Assembly: GCA_963977425.1 (NCBI GenBank)
Contig: CAXBOO010000002.1
Span: 186,001-250,000, forward strand
DNA length: 64,000 nucleotides
Direction of reading: 5' to 3'
DNA from: CAXBOO01 sp963977425
Lineage (GTDB): Bacteria; Bacteroidota; Bacteroidia; Flavobacteriales_D; Luteibaculaceae
A program made the position numbers and the translations under genes. A model generated the notes under the pieces. That model ran no database searches and was not told the origin of the DNA. It worked only from the letters and a program-made list of their open reading frames with translations. Shown here one piece after another: positions 63,864-64,000 of this stretch (positions within the stretch are counted from its first letter, which is position 1; each line of letters begins with the position of its first letter).

Positions 63864-64000
63864 TTTCTATTACCCATTTACCTTGATAATAAACACTCCC
63901 AAAGTATTCCACAAATTCAAAACCATTTCCAAATGCATTGGAAGACAGCATATTGAAACTTAATATGTTTTCGTAAAATTCAATGCGCCCCTCTGCTTTT
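63850..64000 (-). CDS. 3' end of probable polysaccharide ABC-transporter ATP-binding protein (partial)
   Basis: An open frame enters from the right edge and ends in TAA at 63852-63850; 49 residues are visible. The pattern ENILSFNMLSSNAFGNGF, then FGSVYYQGKW, resembles the C-terminal glycan-binding domain of Wzt-type ABC exporter ATPases, which end in a W two to four residues from the last strand. No ATPase motif is within the window, so the call rests on the tail only. Confidence 0.45.
   Translation of the reverse strand, partial: KAEGRIEFYENILSFNMLSSNAFGNGFEFVEYFGSVYYQGKWVIENAEK

Noticed and set aside
1..64000. CRISPR arrays, insertion sequences, prophage, rRNA
   Set aside because: No regularly spaced repeats, transposase or integrase genes, phage genes or rRNA sequences were seen on either strand.

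Overview
The window is a stretch of a Bacteroidota chromosome, most likely a flavobacterium-like marine or freshwater member. The evidence is the AT-rich sequence, several secreted proteins with type IX secretion (T9SS) C-terminal sorting domains, a gliding-motility-type CHU_C domain, a CarboxypepD_reg-plugged TonB-dependent receptor, the DUF6089 outer-membrane family, the Bacteroidota-specific exosortase XrtF, and promoters of the TTG-N19-TAnnTTTG type. No insertion sequence, prophage or CRISPR array is visible. The only RNA gene seen is tRNA-Asp(GTC). Species cannot be assigned from the sequence alone. LAYOUT. (1) 1-18.4 kb is mixed housekeeping and envelope genes: the end of a T9SS type B protein; a LiaF-like protein, sensor kinase and LytTR regulator operon; a cupin lipoprotein; a lone glycosyltransferase; a DUF819 transporter; tRNA-Asp; a DUF58 protein; thioredoxin and thioredoxin reductase; Hsp15; a secreted esterase; an OmpA/PD40 protein with an AsmA-like protein; and a dicarboxylate/amino-acid symporter. 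(2) 18.5-22.7 kb is a tight plus-strand group: membrane patatin, DinB-like protein, SUI1/eIF1-like factor and a THUMP RNA methyltransferase. (3) 22.8-31.4 kb encodes export and surface functions: a TonB-dependent receptor followed by a T9SS esterase paralogue whose catalytic serine is replaced by glycine, then a 1308-residue T9SS beta-propeller protein and a 63-residue protein ending in an exosortase-type PID-CTERM signal. (4) 31.4-39.9 kb on the minus strand is one compact operon: guaB, three periplasmic PPIase/SurA-type chaperones, moxR, xrtF and the XrtF-associated membrane protein. It runs tail to tail with the PID-CTERM gene. A nitronate monooxygenase lies just upstream of guaB. (5) 40.0-41.0 kb is a DUF6089 outer-membrane protein. 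(6) 41-64 kb is a continuous minus-strand polysaccharide cluster that runs off the right edge: about a dozen glycosyltransferases, a WecE-type aminotransferase with a NeuD/PglD-type acyltransferase, an SDR/ATP-grasp/HAD module, a Wzy/ligase-like polymerase, an O-acyltransferase, a probable GT-C protein, a methyltransferase, hexapeptide acetyltransferases and the 3' end of a probable polysaccharide ABC-transporter ATPase. HOW IT FITS. The genes describe a cell surface being built and modified: chaperones for outer-membrane proteins, T9SS cargo, an exosortase with a minimal substrate next door, and a mosaic polysaccharide locus. The observations most worth following are the XrtF/PID-CTERM pair, the inactive esterase paralogue beside the TonB receptor, a glycosyltransferase that can only be complete if it starts at a non-ATG codon, a probable LytTR-binding direct repeat, a G8 tract in the ribosome-binding position of the polymerase gene, and a decayed gene remnant coupled to the SDR gene.
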